A stretch of 64,000 nucleotides of DNA, taken from contig NZ_VLPS01000008.1 in the NCBI RefSeq assembly GCF_007570865.1, positions 124,001 to 188,000 on the forward strand, written 5' to 3'. Under the pieces are notes generated by a model, which worked only from the letters and a program-made list of their open reading frames with translations, was not told where the DNA came from and made no database searches. Position numbers and translations under genes: made by a program. This DNA comes from Atlantibacter subterraneus (GTDB taxonomy: Bacteria; Pseudomonadota; Gammaproteobacteria; Enterobacterales; Enterobacteriaceae). Shown in pieces: positions 24,926 through 34,118 of this stretch (position 1 is the first letter of the stretch; the number at the start of each line of letters is the position of its first letter).

Positions 24926-26622
24926 GCGACGCGTTCTCGCCCTGCGTGGTGATCCCCTGCTACAACCACGGTGCGATGATGGCACAGGTGCTGACGCGCC
25001 TCGCGCCGTTCGGTTTGCCGTGCATTGTGGTGGACGACGGCAGCGATGCCGCCACTCAGCAGGCGCTGGCTCAATTGCAGGCCGATTTCCCGGCGCTGAT
25101 GCTGGTGCGGCTGGCGCAAAACGCCGGTAAGGGCGCGGCGGTGATCCGCGGGCTGGAAGTGGCTCGCGACGCCGGGTACAGCCATGCGGTTCAGGTGGAC
25201 GCCGACGGGCAGCACGCCATTGAAGACATCCCGCAGTTTCTCGCTGAGGCTGAACGCCACCCCGAGGCGCTGATCTCCGGCCAGCCGATTTACGACGATT
25301 CCATCCCGCGCTCGCGCCTGTATGGCCGCTGGGTTACCCATGTGTGGGTGTGGATCGAAACCCTGTCCCTGAGCCTGAAAGACAGTATGTGCGGGTTTCG
25401 CGTCTACCCGGTCGCGCCGACGCTGGCGCTGGCGCAGCATATCGCCCTCGGCAGGCGCATGGATTTTGATACCGAAGTGATGGTGCGCCTCTACTGGCGC
25501 GGCCATCCGAGCTATTTCATCCCGACCCGCGTCACCTATCCGCAGGACGGGCTGTCGCATTTCGACGCCCTGCGCGACAACCTGCGCATCTCCTGGATGC
25601 ACACCCGGCTATTTTTCGGCATGCTGCCGCGCGCGCCGGGCCTGCTGATACGCAAGCGCCGCCAGCACTGGGCCCGCACCGAAGAGGTGAAGGGCCTGCT
25701 GGGCATGCGCATCATGCTCACCGTCTGGCGGCTGCTGGGACGCGGCGCGTTTGAACTGCTGCTGCGCCCGGTGGTGGGCGTTTACTGGCTGCTGGCCCAC
25801 GACGCGCGCCGCGCCTCGCAGCAGTGGATCGACTCGGTGACGCAACAGCGGGCCGCGCGGCAGATCCGCGATGATCAGCGCCTGAGCAGCTATCGCCACT
25901 TTTTGCGCTTCGGCAGCGCGATGCTCGATAAAGTCGCCGGCTGGCGCGGCGAGTTGCAGCTCGGCAAGCAGGTGGTGTTTGCGCCGGGCGCGGAAGCAGC
26001 GCTGGATATTACCGGGCCGGACGGCAAGCTGATCCTCGCCTCGCATCTTGGCGATGTGGAAGCCTGCCGGGCGCTGGCCCAGCGCAGCGGCGCGCGCACC
26101 GTTAACGCGCTGGTGTTTACCGATAACGCCCGGCGCTTTAAGCAGATTATGGAAGAGATGGCACCCCAGGCGGGCGTTAACTTAATCCCGGTGAGCCATA
26201 TCGGCCCCGACACCGCCATGCTGCTGAAACAAAAGCTCGATGCCGGTGAATGGGTGGCGATAGTCGGCGATCGCATCGCGGTCAATCCGCAGCGTGGCGG
26301 CGACTGGCGGGTGATCTGGAGCCGCTTTATGGGCCGCCCCGCGCCGTTCCCGCAGGGGCCGTTTATCCTGGCCTCGGCGCTGCGCTGCCCGGTGGTGGTG
26401 CTGTTCGCGCTGCGTGAGCAGGGGCGTCTGGTGCTGCACTGCGAACCGTTTGCCAACCCGTTGACGCTGCCGCGCGCCACCCGCCAGCAGGCGTTGCAGG
26501 AGACGGTGGATCGCTATGCCGCGCGCCTGGAGCACTACGCCCTGCGCTCGCCGCTCGACTGGTTTAATTTTTTCGATTTCTGGCAGTTGCCCGACGCGGC
26601 GCGCCAGCAAGATAAGGAGTAA
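24916..26622 (+). CDS. apeJ: Fused glycosyltransferase 2 - lipid A-type acyltransferase
   Basis: A 568-residue two-domain protein. Residues about 8-225 are a GT2 glycosyltransferase (IPCYNHGAMM, VVDDGSDA, the DxD-like VDADGQH). Residues about 300-560 resemble LpxL/HtrB-type acyltransferases (LILASHLGDVEACR, IVGDRIAVNPQRGG). The first domain could add a sugar or phospho-sugar and the second an acyl chain, linking the polyene to its membrane anchor. Substrates are unproven. It overlaps apeI by 10 bases. Confidence 0.86.
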   Translation: MPVSDAFSPCVVIPCYNHGAMMAQVLTRLAPFGLPCIVVDDGSDAATQQALAQLQADFPALMLVRLAQNAGKGAAVIRGLEVARDAGYSHAVQVDADGQHAIEDIPQFLAEAERHPEALISGQPIYDDSIPRSRLYGRWVTHVWVWIETLSLSLKDSMCGFRVYPVAPTLALAQHIALGRRMDFDTEVMVRLYWRGHPSYFIPTRVTYPQDGLSHFDALRDNLRISWMHTRLFFGMLPRAPGLLIRKRRQHWARTEEVKGLLGMRIMLTVWRLLGRGAFELLLRPVVGVYWLLAHDARRASQQWIDSVTQQRAARQIRDDQRLSSYRHFLRFGSAMLDKVAGWRGELQLGKQVVFAPGAEAALDITGPDGKLILASHLGDVEACRALAQRSGARTVNALVFTDNARRFKQIMEEMAPQAGVNLIPVSHIGPDTAMLLKQKLDAGEWVAIVGDRIAVNPQRGGDWRVIWSRFMGRPAPFPQGPFILASALRCPVVVLFALREQGRLVLHCEPFANPLTLPRATRQQALQETVDRYAARLEHYALRSPLDWFNFFDFWQLPDAARQQDKE

Positions 26623-26625
26623 CAG

Positions 26626-27048
26626 GTGCTGAACGATCCGCGTTTTACCGCCGAAGTTGAGCTGGCTATCCCGTTTCACGATGTCGATATGATGGGCGTG
26701 GCGTGGCACGGCAACTATTTCCGCTATTTCGAAGTGGCCCGCGAGGCGCTGCTGAATCAGTTTGATTACGGCTACCGCCAGATGAAGGAATCCGGCTATC
26801 TGTGGCCGGTGGTCGATACCCGGGTGAAATACCGCGATGTGCTGACCTTTGAGCAGCGCATCCGGGTACGGGCGCGCATCGAGGAGTATGAGAACCGGCT
26901 GCGCATCGGCTATGAAATTTTCGACGCCGCCACCGGCAAACGCACCACCACCGGTTACACCATCCAGGTAGCGGTGGAAGAAGCCACCCGCGAACTCTGC
27001 TTCGTGAGCCCAGCCATTCTTTTCGAACGTATGGGAGTGACGCCATGA
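26626..27048 (+). CDS. apeK: APE acyl-CoA/ACP thioesterase
   Basis: A 140-residue hot-dog thioesterase of the 4-hydroxybenzoyl-CoA/YbgC kind. The motif HDVDMMGVAWHGNYFRYFEV has the catalytic Asp and the NYxxYxE pattern. It may release stalled chains or help hand over the product. It starts with GTG after AAGGAGTAACAG and overlaps apeL (ATGA). Confidence 0.88.
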   Translation: MLNDPRFTAEVELAIPFHDVDMMGVAWHGNYFRYFEVAREALLNQFDYGYRQMKESGYLWPVVDTRVKYRDVLTFEQRIRVRARIEEYENRLRIGYEIFDAATGKRTTTGYTIQVAVEEATRELCFVSPAILFERMGVTP

Positions 27049-27647
27049 GAGCGCTGACCCTTGTCCTGTTATTACTCAGCCCGCTGGTTCACGCCGTCAC
27101 GCTGGATGACCTGCAACAGCGCTTCACCTCGCAACCGGTGGTGCGCGCGCACTTCGTGCAGGAGCGGCAGATTAAAGATATGCCCCAGCCGCTGCGCTCT
27201 TCCGGCGAGATGATCATCGCCCGGGATAACGGCCTGCTGTGGCAGCAAACCGCGCCGTTCCCAATGACGCTGATGCTCAACGACAGCCAGATGGTTCAGG
27301 TGATCAACGGCCAGGCACCGCAAGTGATTACGGCGCAAACCAACCCGCAGATGTTCCAGTTCAACCACCTGCTGCGCGCCCTGTTCCAGGCTGACCGCAA
27401 GGTGCTGGAGCAGAATTTCCGGCTCGATTTCCAGGACAAAGGCAACAACGCGTGGCAGCTGGTGTTAACGCCCATCACCACGCCGCTGGATAAAATTTTC
27501 GCCGCTATCACGCTGAACGGCAGCGCGTATCTCGACGCTATCCAGTTAGACGACAAACAGGGTGATAAAACCAATATTACCTTTAGCCAACACCGCCTGA
27601 CGCCAGCGACCCTGACCGATGACGAACGCCAACGTTTTGCATTCTGA
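27045..27647 (+). CDS. apeL: APE cluster LolA-like outer-membrane lipoprotein carrier homologue
   Basis: A 200-residue protein with a signal peptide (RALTLVLLLLSPLVHA, cleavage near residue 18) and a LolA-like body (FTSQPVVRAHFVQERQIKD; GLLWQQTAPFP). LolA proteins ferry lipoproteins through the periplasm; here the cargo is likely the lipid-linked polyene on its way to the outer membrane. It overlaps the exporter gene by 29 bases. Confidence 0.87.
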   Translation: MRALTLVLLLLSPLVHAVTLDDLQQRFTSQPVVRAHFVQERQIKDMPQPLRSSGEMIIARDNGLLWQQTAPFPMTLMLNDSQMVQVINGQAPQVITAQTNPQMFQFNHLLRALFQADRKVLEQNFRLDFQDKGNNAWQLVLTPITTPLDKIFAAITLNGSAYLDAIQLDDKQGDKTNITFSQHRLTPATLTDDERQRFAF

Positions 27648-29943
27648 GCCGCGGCGCAGCGGCGCGCTGATCTGGCTGGCCGTCTGCCTGCTCCTCGCGG
27701 CGACGCTGGCGGCGCTGCTGCCCGGCGCGCGGATCAACAGTTCGGTGCTGGCGTTGCTGCCGAGCCAGAGCCTGGGCGCGGTGCCGCCTGCGCTTAACGA
27801 CGGCTTTATGCAGCGCCTCGACCAGCAGCTGGTGTGGATGGTCAGCCCCGGCAAACAGGCCGATCCGGCTGCCGCCCGGCGCTATCTGGATTTGTTGCGC
27901 CAGCAGCCCGCGCTGGCTAAAGTCGGCGGCCCGGTGGATGCCGCCGCGCAGCAGGCGTGGGGCGAATTTTTCTTTACCCACCGCAACGGCAGCCTCGATA
28001 GCGCGACCCGCGCCCGGTTGCAGGACGGCGGTAACGCTCAGGCGCAGTGGATTTTATCCCAGGTCTATTCGGCATTTTCCGGGGTCAGCGGCAAGGAGCT
28101 ACAGCACGATCCGCTGATGCTGGTCCGCGGCGCGCAGATGAATCTGGCGCAAAACGCCAGCCATCTGCGGCTGCTCAACGGCTGGCTGGTGGCGCAAGAC
28201 GCACAGGGTGATTACTGGTATCTGCTGCACGGCGAGCTGGCCGGGTCATCCTTTGATATGCAGCAAACCCATCAGATGGTGGAGACGCTGAATGCCCTGC
28301 AAGCTCAACTGAAAAGCGAATTCCCACAGGCGCAGGTGCTGTCGCGTGGCACGCTGTTCTACAGCGATTACGCCAGCCAGCAGGCGAAGCACGATGTCTC
28401 GACCCTCGGCGTCGCCACGGTGCTGGGGGTGATTTTGCTGATCGTCGCGGTGTTCCGCTCGGTGACGCCGCTGCTGCTGTGCCTGCTGTCGGTGGGCGTC
28501 GGCGCGCTGGCGGGCAGCGTGTCGGTGCTGCTGGTGTTCGGCGAGCTGCATTTGATGACCCTGGTGATGAGCATGAGCATCATCGGCATCTCGGCAGATT
28601 ACACGCTTTACTATCTGACCGAACGCATGGTGCACGGCGCGGAGATGTCGCCGTGGCAGAGCCTCGCCAAAGTGCGCAACGCGCTGCTGCTGGCGCTGCT
28701 TACCACCGTGGCGGCCTATCTGATTATGATGCTCGCGCCGTTCCCTGGCATCCGCCAGATGGCGCTGTTCGCGGCGGCGGGCCTGAGTGCCTCCTGCCTG
28801 ACGGTGATTTTCTGGCATCCGTGGCTGTGCCGCCGTTTGCCGGTGCGCCCGGTGCCGGGCATGGTATGGCTGATGCGCTGGCTGGCGGCCTGGCGGCGCA
28901 ACAACGCGCTGCGCATCGGGCTGCCGGTGGCGCTGGTCGCCGTTTCTGTCGCAGGCTTCAGCCTGTTGAAAGTGAACGACGATATCGCCCAACTCCAGGC
29001 GCTGCCCGCCGATATTCTGGCCCAGGAGAAAACCATCACCGCGCTAACCGGCCAGGGCGTCGATCAGAAGTGGTTTGTGGTGTACGGCGATAATCCCGAG
29101 CAGACGCTACAGCGCCTGGAAGCCTTTACGCCTGTGCTGGCGCAGGCTAAAGACCAGGGGCTGATTGACAGCTGGCGGCAGATCCCGCTCAACTCCCTCG
29201 CCCGCCAACAGCAGGATGTGGCGCTGATTAAACAGAGCGTGCCAACCGTACGCCAGGTACTGAGCCAGGCGGGCATTACGCTGAATGAACCGGATACCCG
29301 CCCGATGCCGGTCACGCCGGAGCAGTGGCTGAGCAGCCCGGTAAGCGAAGGCTGGCGGCTGATGTGGATCACCCTGAAAAACGGCCAGAGCGGCGTACTG
29401 GTGCCGGTCAACGGCGTGAAGGCCAGCGACGCGCTGAATCAGCTGGCGGAACAGGCCACCGGCGTAGTGTGGGTGGATCGCAAAGCCAGCTTTGATAGCC
29501 TGTTTGCACTGTACCGCACCCTGCTGGGCGGCTTGCTGGGCGTGGCGCTGGCGATCATCGCCATCGGCGCGGTGGCGCGGCTGGGCCTGCGCAAAGGCGC
29601 AATAAGCCTGGTACCGTCGCTGCTGTCGCTCTCCACCGGGCTGGCGGTGCTGGCATTGACCGGCCACAGCCTGAATCTGTTTTCCCTGCTGGCGTTGGTG
29701 CTGGTATTAGGGATAGGCATTAACTACACGCTGTTTTTCAGCAATCCACGCGGCACGCCGCTGACCTCGCTGCTCGCCGTCACCGTGGCGATGATCACCG
29801 CGCTGTTGACCCTCGGCATGCTGGTGTTCAGCAGCACCCAGGCGATTGCCAGCTTTGGGATTGTGTTGTGCAGCGGCATATTTACCGCCTTCGTGCTATC
29901 GCCGCTGGCGATGCCGGACCGAAAAGAGAGAAAGAAACGATGA
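27619..29943 (+). CDS. apeM: APE cluster MMPL/RND-type exporter
   Basis: A 774-residue transporter with two halves, each made of a periplasmic domain and a cluster of membrane segments (first cluster about residues 255-420, second about 635-770). The motif SMSIIGISADYTLYYLTE with its membrane Asp is the typical proton-relay helix of the MMPL family. It probably lifts the lipid-linked aryl polyene out of the inner membrane to ApeL. Strong GC-rich codon use matches the rest of the operon. Confidence 0.9.
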   Translation: MTNANVLHSEPRRSGALIWLAVCLLLAATLAALLPGARINSSVLALLPSQSLGAVPPALNDGFMQRLDQQLVWMVSPGKQADPAAARRYLDLLRQQPALAKVGGPVDAAAQQAWGEFFFTHRNGSLDSATRARLQDGGNAQAQWILSQVYSAFSGVSGKELQHDPLMLVRGAQMNLAQNASHLRLLNGWLVAQDAQGDYWYLLHGELAGSSFDMQQTHQMVETLNALQAQLKSEFPQAQVLSRGTLFYSDYASQQAKHDVSTLGVATVLGVILLIVAVFRSVTPLLLCLLSVGVGALAGSVSVLLVFGELHLMTLVMSMSIIGISADYTLYYLTERMVHGAEMSPWQSLAKVRNALLLALLTTVAAYLIMMLAPFPGIRQMALFAAAGLSASCLTVIFWHPWLCRRLPVRPVPGMVWLMRWLAAWRRNNALRIGLPVALVAVSVAGFSLLKVNDDIAQLQALPADILAQEKTITALTGQGVDQKWFVVYGDNPEQTLQRLEAFTPVLAQAKDQGLIDSWRQIPLNSLARQQQDVALIKQSVPTVRQVLSQAGITLNEPDTRPMPVTPEQWLSSPVSEGWRLMWITLKNGQSGVLVPVNGVKASDALNQLAEQATGVVWVDRKASFDSLFALYRTLLGGLLGVALAIIAIGAVARLGLRKGAISLVPSLLSLSTGLAVLALTGHSLNLFSLLALVLVLGIGINYTLFFSNPRGTPLTSLLAVTVAMITALLTLGMLVFSSTQAIASFGIVLCSGIFTAFVLSPLAMPDRKERKKR

Positions 29944-30518
29944 AGCAGATATTCTGGCGCGCGGGCCTGTTGCTTGCGGCGCTGTGGCTTGCCGGTTGCA
30001 GCCACTCCACGCCCACGGAAACGCGCCCGAAAGCCTGGCTGAAGCCTGGGGTGCAGGTCACGCTACCGCCGCCGGGCATCACCCCGGCGGTCAGTTCCCA
30101 GCAGTTATTGACCGGCAGCTTTAACGGGCAAACCCAGTCGCTGCTGGTGCTGCTGAATGCCGATGAGCAAAAGCTCTCGCTGGCCGGATTGTCGTCCGTG
30201 GGCATCCGCCTGTTTTTGTTAACCTATGACAACGCAGGCATCCATACCGAGCAGTCGATTGTGGTGCCGCAGCTGCCGCCTGCCAGCCAGGTGCTGGCGG
30301 ACGTGATGCTCAGCCACTGGCCGCTCGCCGCCTGGCAAACCCAGTTGCCCAAAGGCTGGACGCTGCGCGATATCGGCGATCGCCGCGAGCTGCGTGATGC
30401 CAGCGGCAACCTTGTCACGGAAATCACCTACCTGCTGCGCAAAGGCAAACGCGAACCGATTAGCATCCAGCAGCACGTGTTCCACTACCACATCACCATT
30501 CAATACCTTGGTGACTGA
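29940..30518 (+). CDS. apeN: APE cluster lipoprotein (DUF3261-like)
   Basis: A 192-residue lipoprotein: FWRAGLLLAALWLAGC puts the lipidated Cys near residue 20. The soluble part carries a repeated pattern of beta strands, LolB-like in general character. It could receive the polyene in the outer membrane from ApeL, as LolB does from LolA; this is inference. The ATG overlaps the apeM stop. Longer upstream openings in the same frame are shadows of apeM. Confidence 0.83.
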   Translation: MKQIFWRAGLLLAALWLAGCSHSTPTETRPKAWLKPGVQVTLPPPGITPAVSSQQLLTGSFNGQTQSLLVLLNADEQKLSLAGLSSVGIRLFLLTYDNAGIHTEQSIVVPQLPPASQVLADVMLSHWPLAAWQTQLPKGWTLRDIGDRRELRDASGNLVTEITYLLRKGKREPISIQQHVFHYHITIQYLGD

Positions 30519-30519
30519 C

Positions 30520-31686
30520 ATGATTTATATCTCTGCTATCGGCATGGTTAACGCGTTGGGCAACACGCTTGACGATATCGCCCGCCAGCTGACGCTCGGC
30601 GTTGCGCCGGGCATGAAGCCGCGCCAGGGCTGGCTGGTTAACGGCGAGGATGCGGTACTGGGCGGCGTGGAGGGCGAGCTGCCCGCCATTCCCGCGCATC
30701 TTGCCGCCCACCGCTCGCGCAACAACCAGCTATTGCTGGCGGCGCTGGCGCAGATCCAGCCGCAGGTGGATGAGGCCATTGCCCGCTACGGCAACGAGCG
30801 CGTGGCGGTGATCCTCGGCACCAGCACTTCCGGGCTGGATGAGGGCGACCGGTTTGTGAGCCATCACCACCATCTCGAACGCGACGATAACTGGCACTAT
30901 TACCAACAGGAGCTGGGCGATCCGTCGCGTTTCCTGAGCCAGTATCTGGATCTGTCTGGCCCGGCCTACACCCTTTCCACCGCCTGCTCCTCCAGCGCCC
31001 GCGCCATTATCAGCGGTCGCCGCCTGATTGAAGCCGGTCTGGTTGACGTGGCGATTGTCGGCGGTGCGGACTCGCTGAGCCGGATGCCGGTCAACGGTTT
31101 CGACAGCCTGGAGTCGTTTTCCACCACGCTTTGCCAGCCGTTCGCCCGCGAGCGCTGCGGCATCACCATCGGCGAGGCGGCGGGCCTGCTGATGCTCACC
31201 CGCGAGCCGCAGCCGCTGGCGCTGCTGGGGGTAGGCGAATCCAGCGACGCGTTTCATATTTCCGCGCCGCATCCTGAAGGCGAAGGGGCGATCCGCGCCA
31301 TCCACCAGGCGTTACAGGATGCCGGATTAACGCCGCAGGATATCGGCTATATCAACCTGCACGGTACCGCCACGCCGCTTAACGACCAGATTGAGTCGAA
31401 AGTGGTGAACGCGATTTTCGGCGCTGATACGCCGGGCAGCTCCACCAAACATTTAACCGGGCACACCCTGGGCGCGGCGGGCGTGACCGAAGCGGCGCTC
31501 AGCGCGCTGATACTGCTGCGCGGGCTGGATTTACCGGCTCAGGACTTCCGCGACTCGACGCCGGACGACAGCCTGCCGCCGTGCGGGCTGCTGCACGCCC
31601 CCGCGCCGCTGGCCCGCCCGGTTATCCTGTCGAATTCCTTCGCGTTCGGCGGTAATAATGCCAGCCTGATTATTGGGAGATGTTGA
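30520..31686 (+). CDS. apeO: APE beta-ketoacyl synthase (initiating/elongating KS)
   Basis: A 388-residue condensing enzyme with the complete triad: Cys156 in STACSSSA, His in NLHGTATPLND and His in HLTGHTLGAAG. In characterised APE systems ApeO pairs with ApeC as the ketosynthase/chain-length-factor complex. The start lies one base after the apeN stop; the longer in-frame opening inside apeN is rejected because conserved sequence begins at MIYISAIG. Confidence 0.92.
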   Translation: MIYISAIGMVNALGNTLDDIARQLTLGVAPGMKPRQGWLVNGEDAVLGGVEGELPAIPAHLAAHRSRNNQLLLAALAQIQPQVDEAIARYGNERVAVILGTSTSGLDEGDRFVSHHHHLERDDNWHYYQQELGDPSRFLSQYLDLSGPAYTLSTACSSSARAIISGRRLIEAGLVDVAIVGGADSLSRMPVNGFDSLESFSTTLCQPFARERCGITIGEAAGLLMLTREPQPLALLGVGESSDAFHISAPHPEGEGAIRAIHQALQDAGLTPQDIGYINLHGTATPLNDQIESKVVNAIFGADTPGSSTKHLTGHTLGAAGVTEAALSALILLRGLDLPAQDFRDSTPDDSLPPCGLLHAPAPLARPVILSNSFAFGGNNASLIIGRC

Positions 31687-32162
31687 TGAGCGGTTACCTC
31701 ACACCCGGCGATTATTTACCCCACGACGCGCCAATGTTATTGCTGGATGACGTGGTCAACGTCAGCGCCGACAGCGCCCGCTGCCGGGTAACGCTGAAGG
31801 CTGACGGCGTGCTTGCGCCGTTTCTGGATAGCGAAGGCCGTCTGCCCGGCTGGTACGCGCTGGAGCTGATGGCGCAAACCGTCGGCGTCTGGTCTGGCTG
31901 GCACCGCCACCAGCAGGGCGAAAAGCGGATTTCGCTCGGCATGGTGCTGGGCGCGCGGGATCTGGAAGCGAAAGTCAGTCACTTCCCCGCCGACGCTACG
32001 CTGGATATCGCGGTACATCTGCTGATGCAGGACAGCCGTTTCGGCAGCTTTGAGGCAACCATTTACCAAAGCGAACAGCCCGTGGCGACGGGGCGTATTA
32101 ATACATTTCAGCCGGACGAGGCTGAATTAGCACAGTTATTTAATCAGGGATCACCACAATGA
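31686..32162 (+). CDS. apeP: APE 3-hydroxyacyl dehydratase subunit 2
   Basis: A 158-residue hot-dog protein of the FabA/FabZ-like family (DYLPHDAPMLLLDDVV; PGWYALELMAQTVGVW with the catalytic-type Glu). It is the expected partner of ApeI for removing water to form each double bond. The start codon shares a base with the apeO stop (TGATG), and the 3' end overlaps apeQ by 4 bases. Confidence 0.9.
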   Translation: MSGYLTPGDYLPHDAPMLLLDDVVNVSADSARCRVTLKADGVLAPFLDSEGRLPGWYALELMAQTVGVWSGWHRHQQGEKRISLGMVLGARDLEAKVSHFPADATLDIAVHLLMQDSRFGSFEATIYQSEQPVATGRINTFQPDEAELAQLFNQGSPQ

Positions 32163-32890
32163 GTCGTTCAGTTCTGGTCACCGGGGCCAGCAAAGGCATT
32201 GGCCGGGCCATCGCCGTAAAACTGGCTGCGGACGGGTTTACCGTCGGCGTGCATTACCATCGCGACCAGGCAGGCGCACAGCAAACCCTGGAGCAGATCG
32301 CGGCGGCGGGCGGCCAGGGCCGTTTGCTGAGTTTTGACGTCGGCAACCGGGAGCAGTGCCGCACGGCGATTGAACAGGATATCGAGGCCCACGGCGCGTG
32401 GTACGGCGTGGTCAGCAACGCCGGTATCGCCCGCGACGGCGCGTTCCCGGCGCTGAGCGACGAAGACTGGGACGGGGTGATCCATACCAACCTCGACAGC
32501 TTTTATAACGTGATCCAGCCCTGCGTGATGCCGATGATCGGCCTGCGCAGCGGCGGGCGCATTATCACCCTGTCATCGGTGTCCGGCATTATGGGCAATC
32601 GTGGCCAGGTGAACTACAGCGCTGCCAAAGCCGGGATTATCGGCGCGACCAAAGCGCTGGCGATCGAACTGGCGAAGCGCAAAATCACCGTGAACTGCAT
32701 CGCCCCCGGCCTGATCGATACCGGGATGATTGACATGGAAGAGGCCGCGCTGAAAGAAGCGATGAGCATCATCCCCATGAAACGTATGGGCCAGGCGGAC
32801 GAAGTCGCCGGGCTCGCCAGCTACCTGATGTCGGATATCGCCGGTTACGTCACCCGCCAGGTTATCTCTGTAAACGGAGGCATGTTATGA
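32159..32890 (+). CDS. apeQ: APE 3-ketoacyl-ACP reductase
   Basis: A 243-residue short-chain reductase of the FabG type. It has the NADPH site TGASKGIGRA, the NAG motif (SNAGIARDG) and the catalytic YSAAKAG (Tyr and Lys), with the catalytic Ser in LSSVSG. It reduces each 3-keto intermediate before dehydration. No enoyl reductase gene is present in the cluster, consistent with a fully conjugated product. Confidence 0.93.
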   Translation: MSRSVLVTGASKGIGRAIAVKLAADGFTVGVHYHRDQAGAQQTLEQIAAAGGQGRLLSFDVGNREQCRTAIEQDIEAHGAWYGVVSNAGIARDGAFPALSDEDWDGVIHTNLDSFYNVIQPCVMPMIGLRSGGRIITLSSVSGIMGNRGQVNYSAAKAGIIGATKALAIELAKRKITVNCIAPGLIDTGMIDMEEAALKEAMSIIPMKRMGQADEVAGLASYLMSDIAGYVTRQVISVNGGML

Positions 32891-34116
32891 CACGTCGCGT
32901 TGTTATTACCGGTATGGCCGGTGTCACCGCGTTTGGCGAAACCTGGCAACAGGTGGCAGCACGGCTGAAACAGGGCGAAAACGCGGTGCGCCAGATGCCG
33001 GAATGGCAGGTCTACGACGGGCTGCACACCCTGCTGGGCGCGCCGATTGACGATTTCGCACTGCCGGAGCACTACACCCGCAAGCGTATTCGCTCCATGG
33101 GCCGGGTATCGCTGATGTCGACCCGCGCCACCGAACTGGCCCTTGAACAGGCGGGGTTAATTGGTGAGGAAGTGCTCACTAATGGTGAAACCGGGATCGC
33201 CTACGGCTCCTCCACCGGCAGCACCGGGCCGGTGAGTGAATTCGCCACCATGCTGACCGAGAAGCACACCAACAACATCACCGGCACCACCTATGTGCAG
33301 ATGATGCCGCACACCACGGCGGTGAATACCGGGCTGTTCTTCGGGCTGAAAGGCCGGGTGATCCCCACCTCCAGCGCCTGCACCTCCGGCAGCCAGGCAA
33401 TTGGTTACGCCTGGGAAGCAATTCGCCACGGTTATCAGACGGTAATGGTGGCGGGCGGCGCGGAAGAGCTGTGCCCGTCAGAAGCGGCGGTATTCGATAC
33501 CCTGTTCGCCACCAGCCAGCGCAACGATGCGCCGAAAACCACCCCGTCGCCGTTTGATAAAAACCGCGATGGCCTGGTGATTGGCGAAGGCGCAGGAACG
33601 CTGATTCTCGAAGAGCTGGAGCACGCCAAAGCGCGCGGCGCGGCCATCTACGGGGAGATCGTCAGCTTTGCCACCAACTGCGATGCGGCGCATATCACCC
33701 AGCCGCAGCGGGAAACCATGCAGATTTGCATCGAAAAAGCGCTGACGATGGCGGGCCTCGCAGCGCGCGATATCGGCTATATCAGCGCTCACGGCACCGC
33801 GACCGATCGCGGCGACATCGCCGAAAGCCAGGCCACCGCGGCGCTGTTCGGCGCGCAGACGCCGATCTCCTCGCTGAAAAGCTACTTCGGGCACACCCTG
33901 GGCGCGTGCGGCGCGCTGGAAGCCTGGATGAGCCTGGAGATGATGCGTGAAGGCTGGTTTGCCCCGACCCTGAACCTCCAGCAGCCTGACGAGCAGTGCG
34001 GCGCGCTGGATTACATCATGGGCGAGCCGCGCTATATCGACTGCGAGTTCCTGCAAAGCAATAACTTCGCCTTTGGCGGCATCAACACATCGCTGGTGAT
34101 CCGCCGCTGGCCGTAA
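32887..34116 (+). CDS. apeR: APE beta-ketoacyl synthase 2
   Basis: A 409-residue condensing enzyme of the FabF family with the triad intact: Cys165 in TSSACTSGS, His in SAHGTATDRGD and His in SYFGHTLGACG. A second, homodimeric ketosynthase is part of known APE pathways. It starts with the ATGA overlap of apeQ and ends two bases before the acpT start. Confidence 0.93.
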   Translation: MTRRVVITGMAGVTAFGETWQQVAARLKQGENAVRQMPEWQVYDGLHTLLGAPIDDFALPEHYTRKRIRSMGRVSLMSTRATELALEQAGLIGEEVLTNGETGIAYGSSTGSTGPVSEFATMLTEKHTNNITGTTYVQMMPHTTAVNTGLFFGLKGRVIPTSSACTSGSQAIGYAWEAIRHGYQTVMVAGGAEELCPSEAAVFDTLFATSQRNDAPKTTPSPFDKNRDGLVIGEGAGTLILEELEHAKARGAAIYGEIVSFATNCDAAHITQPQRETMQICIEKALTMAGLAARDIGYISAHGTATDRGDIAESQATAALFGAQTPISSLKSYFGHTLGACGALEAWMSLEMMREGWFAPTLNLQQPDEQCGALDYIMGEPRYIDCEFLQSNNFAFGGINTSLVIRRWP

Positions 34117-34118
34117 CC

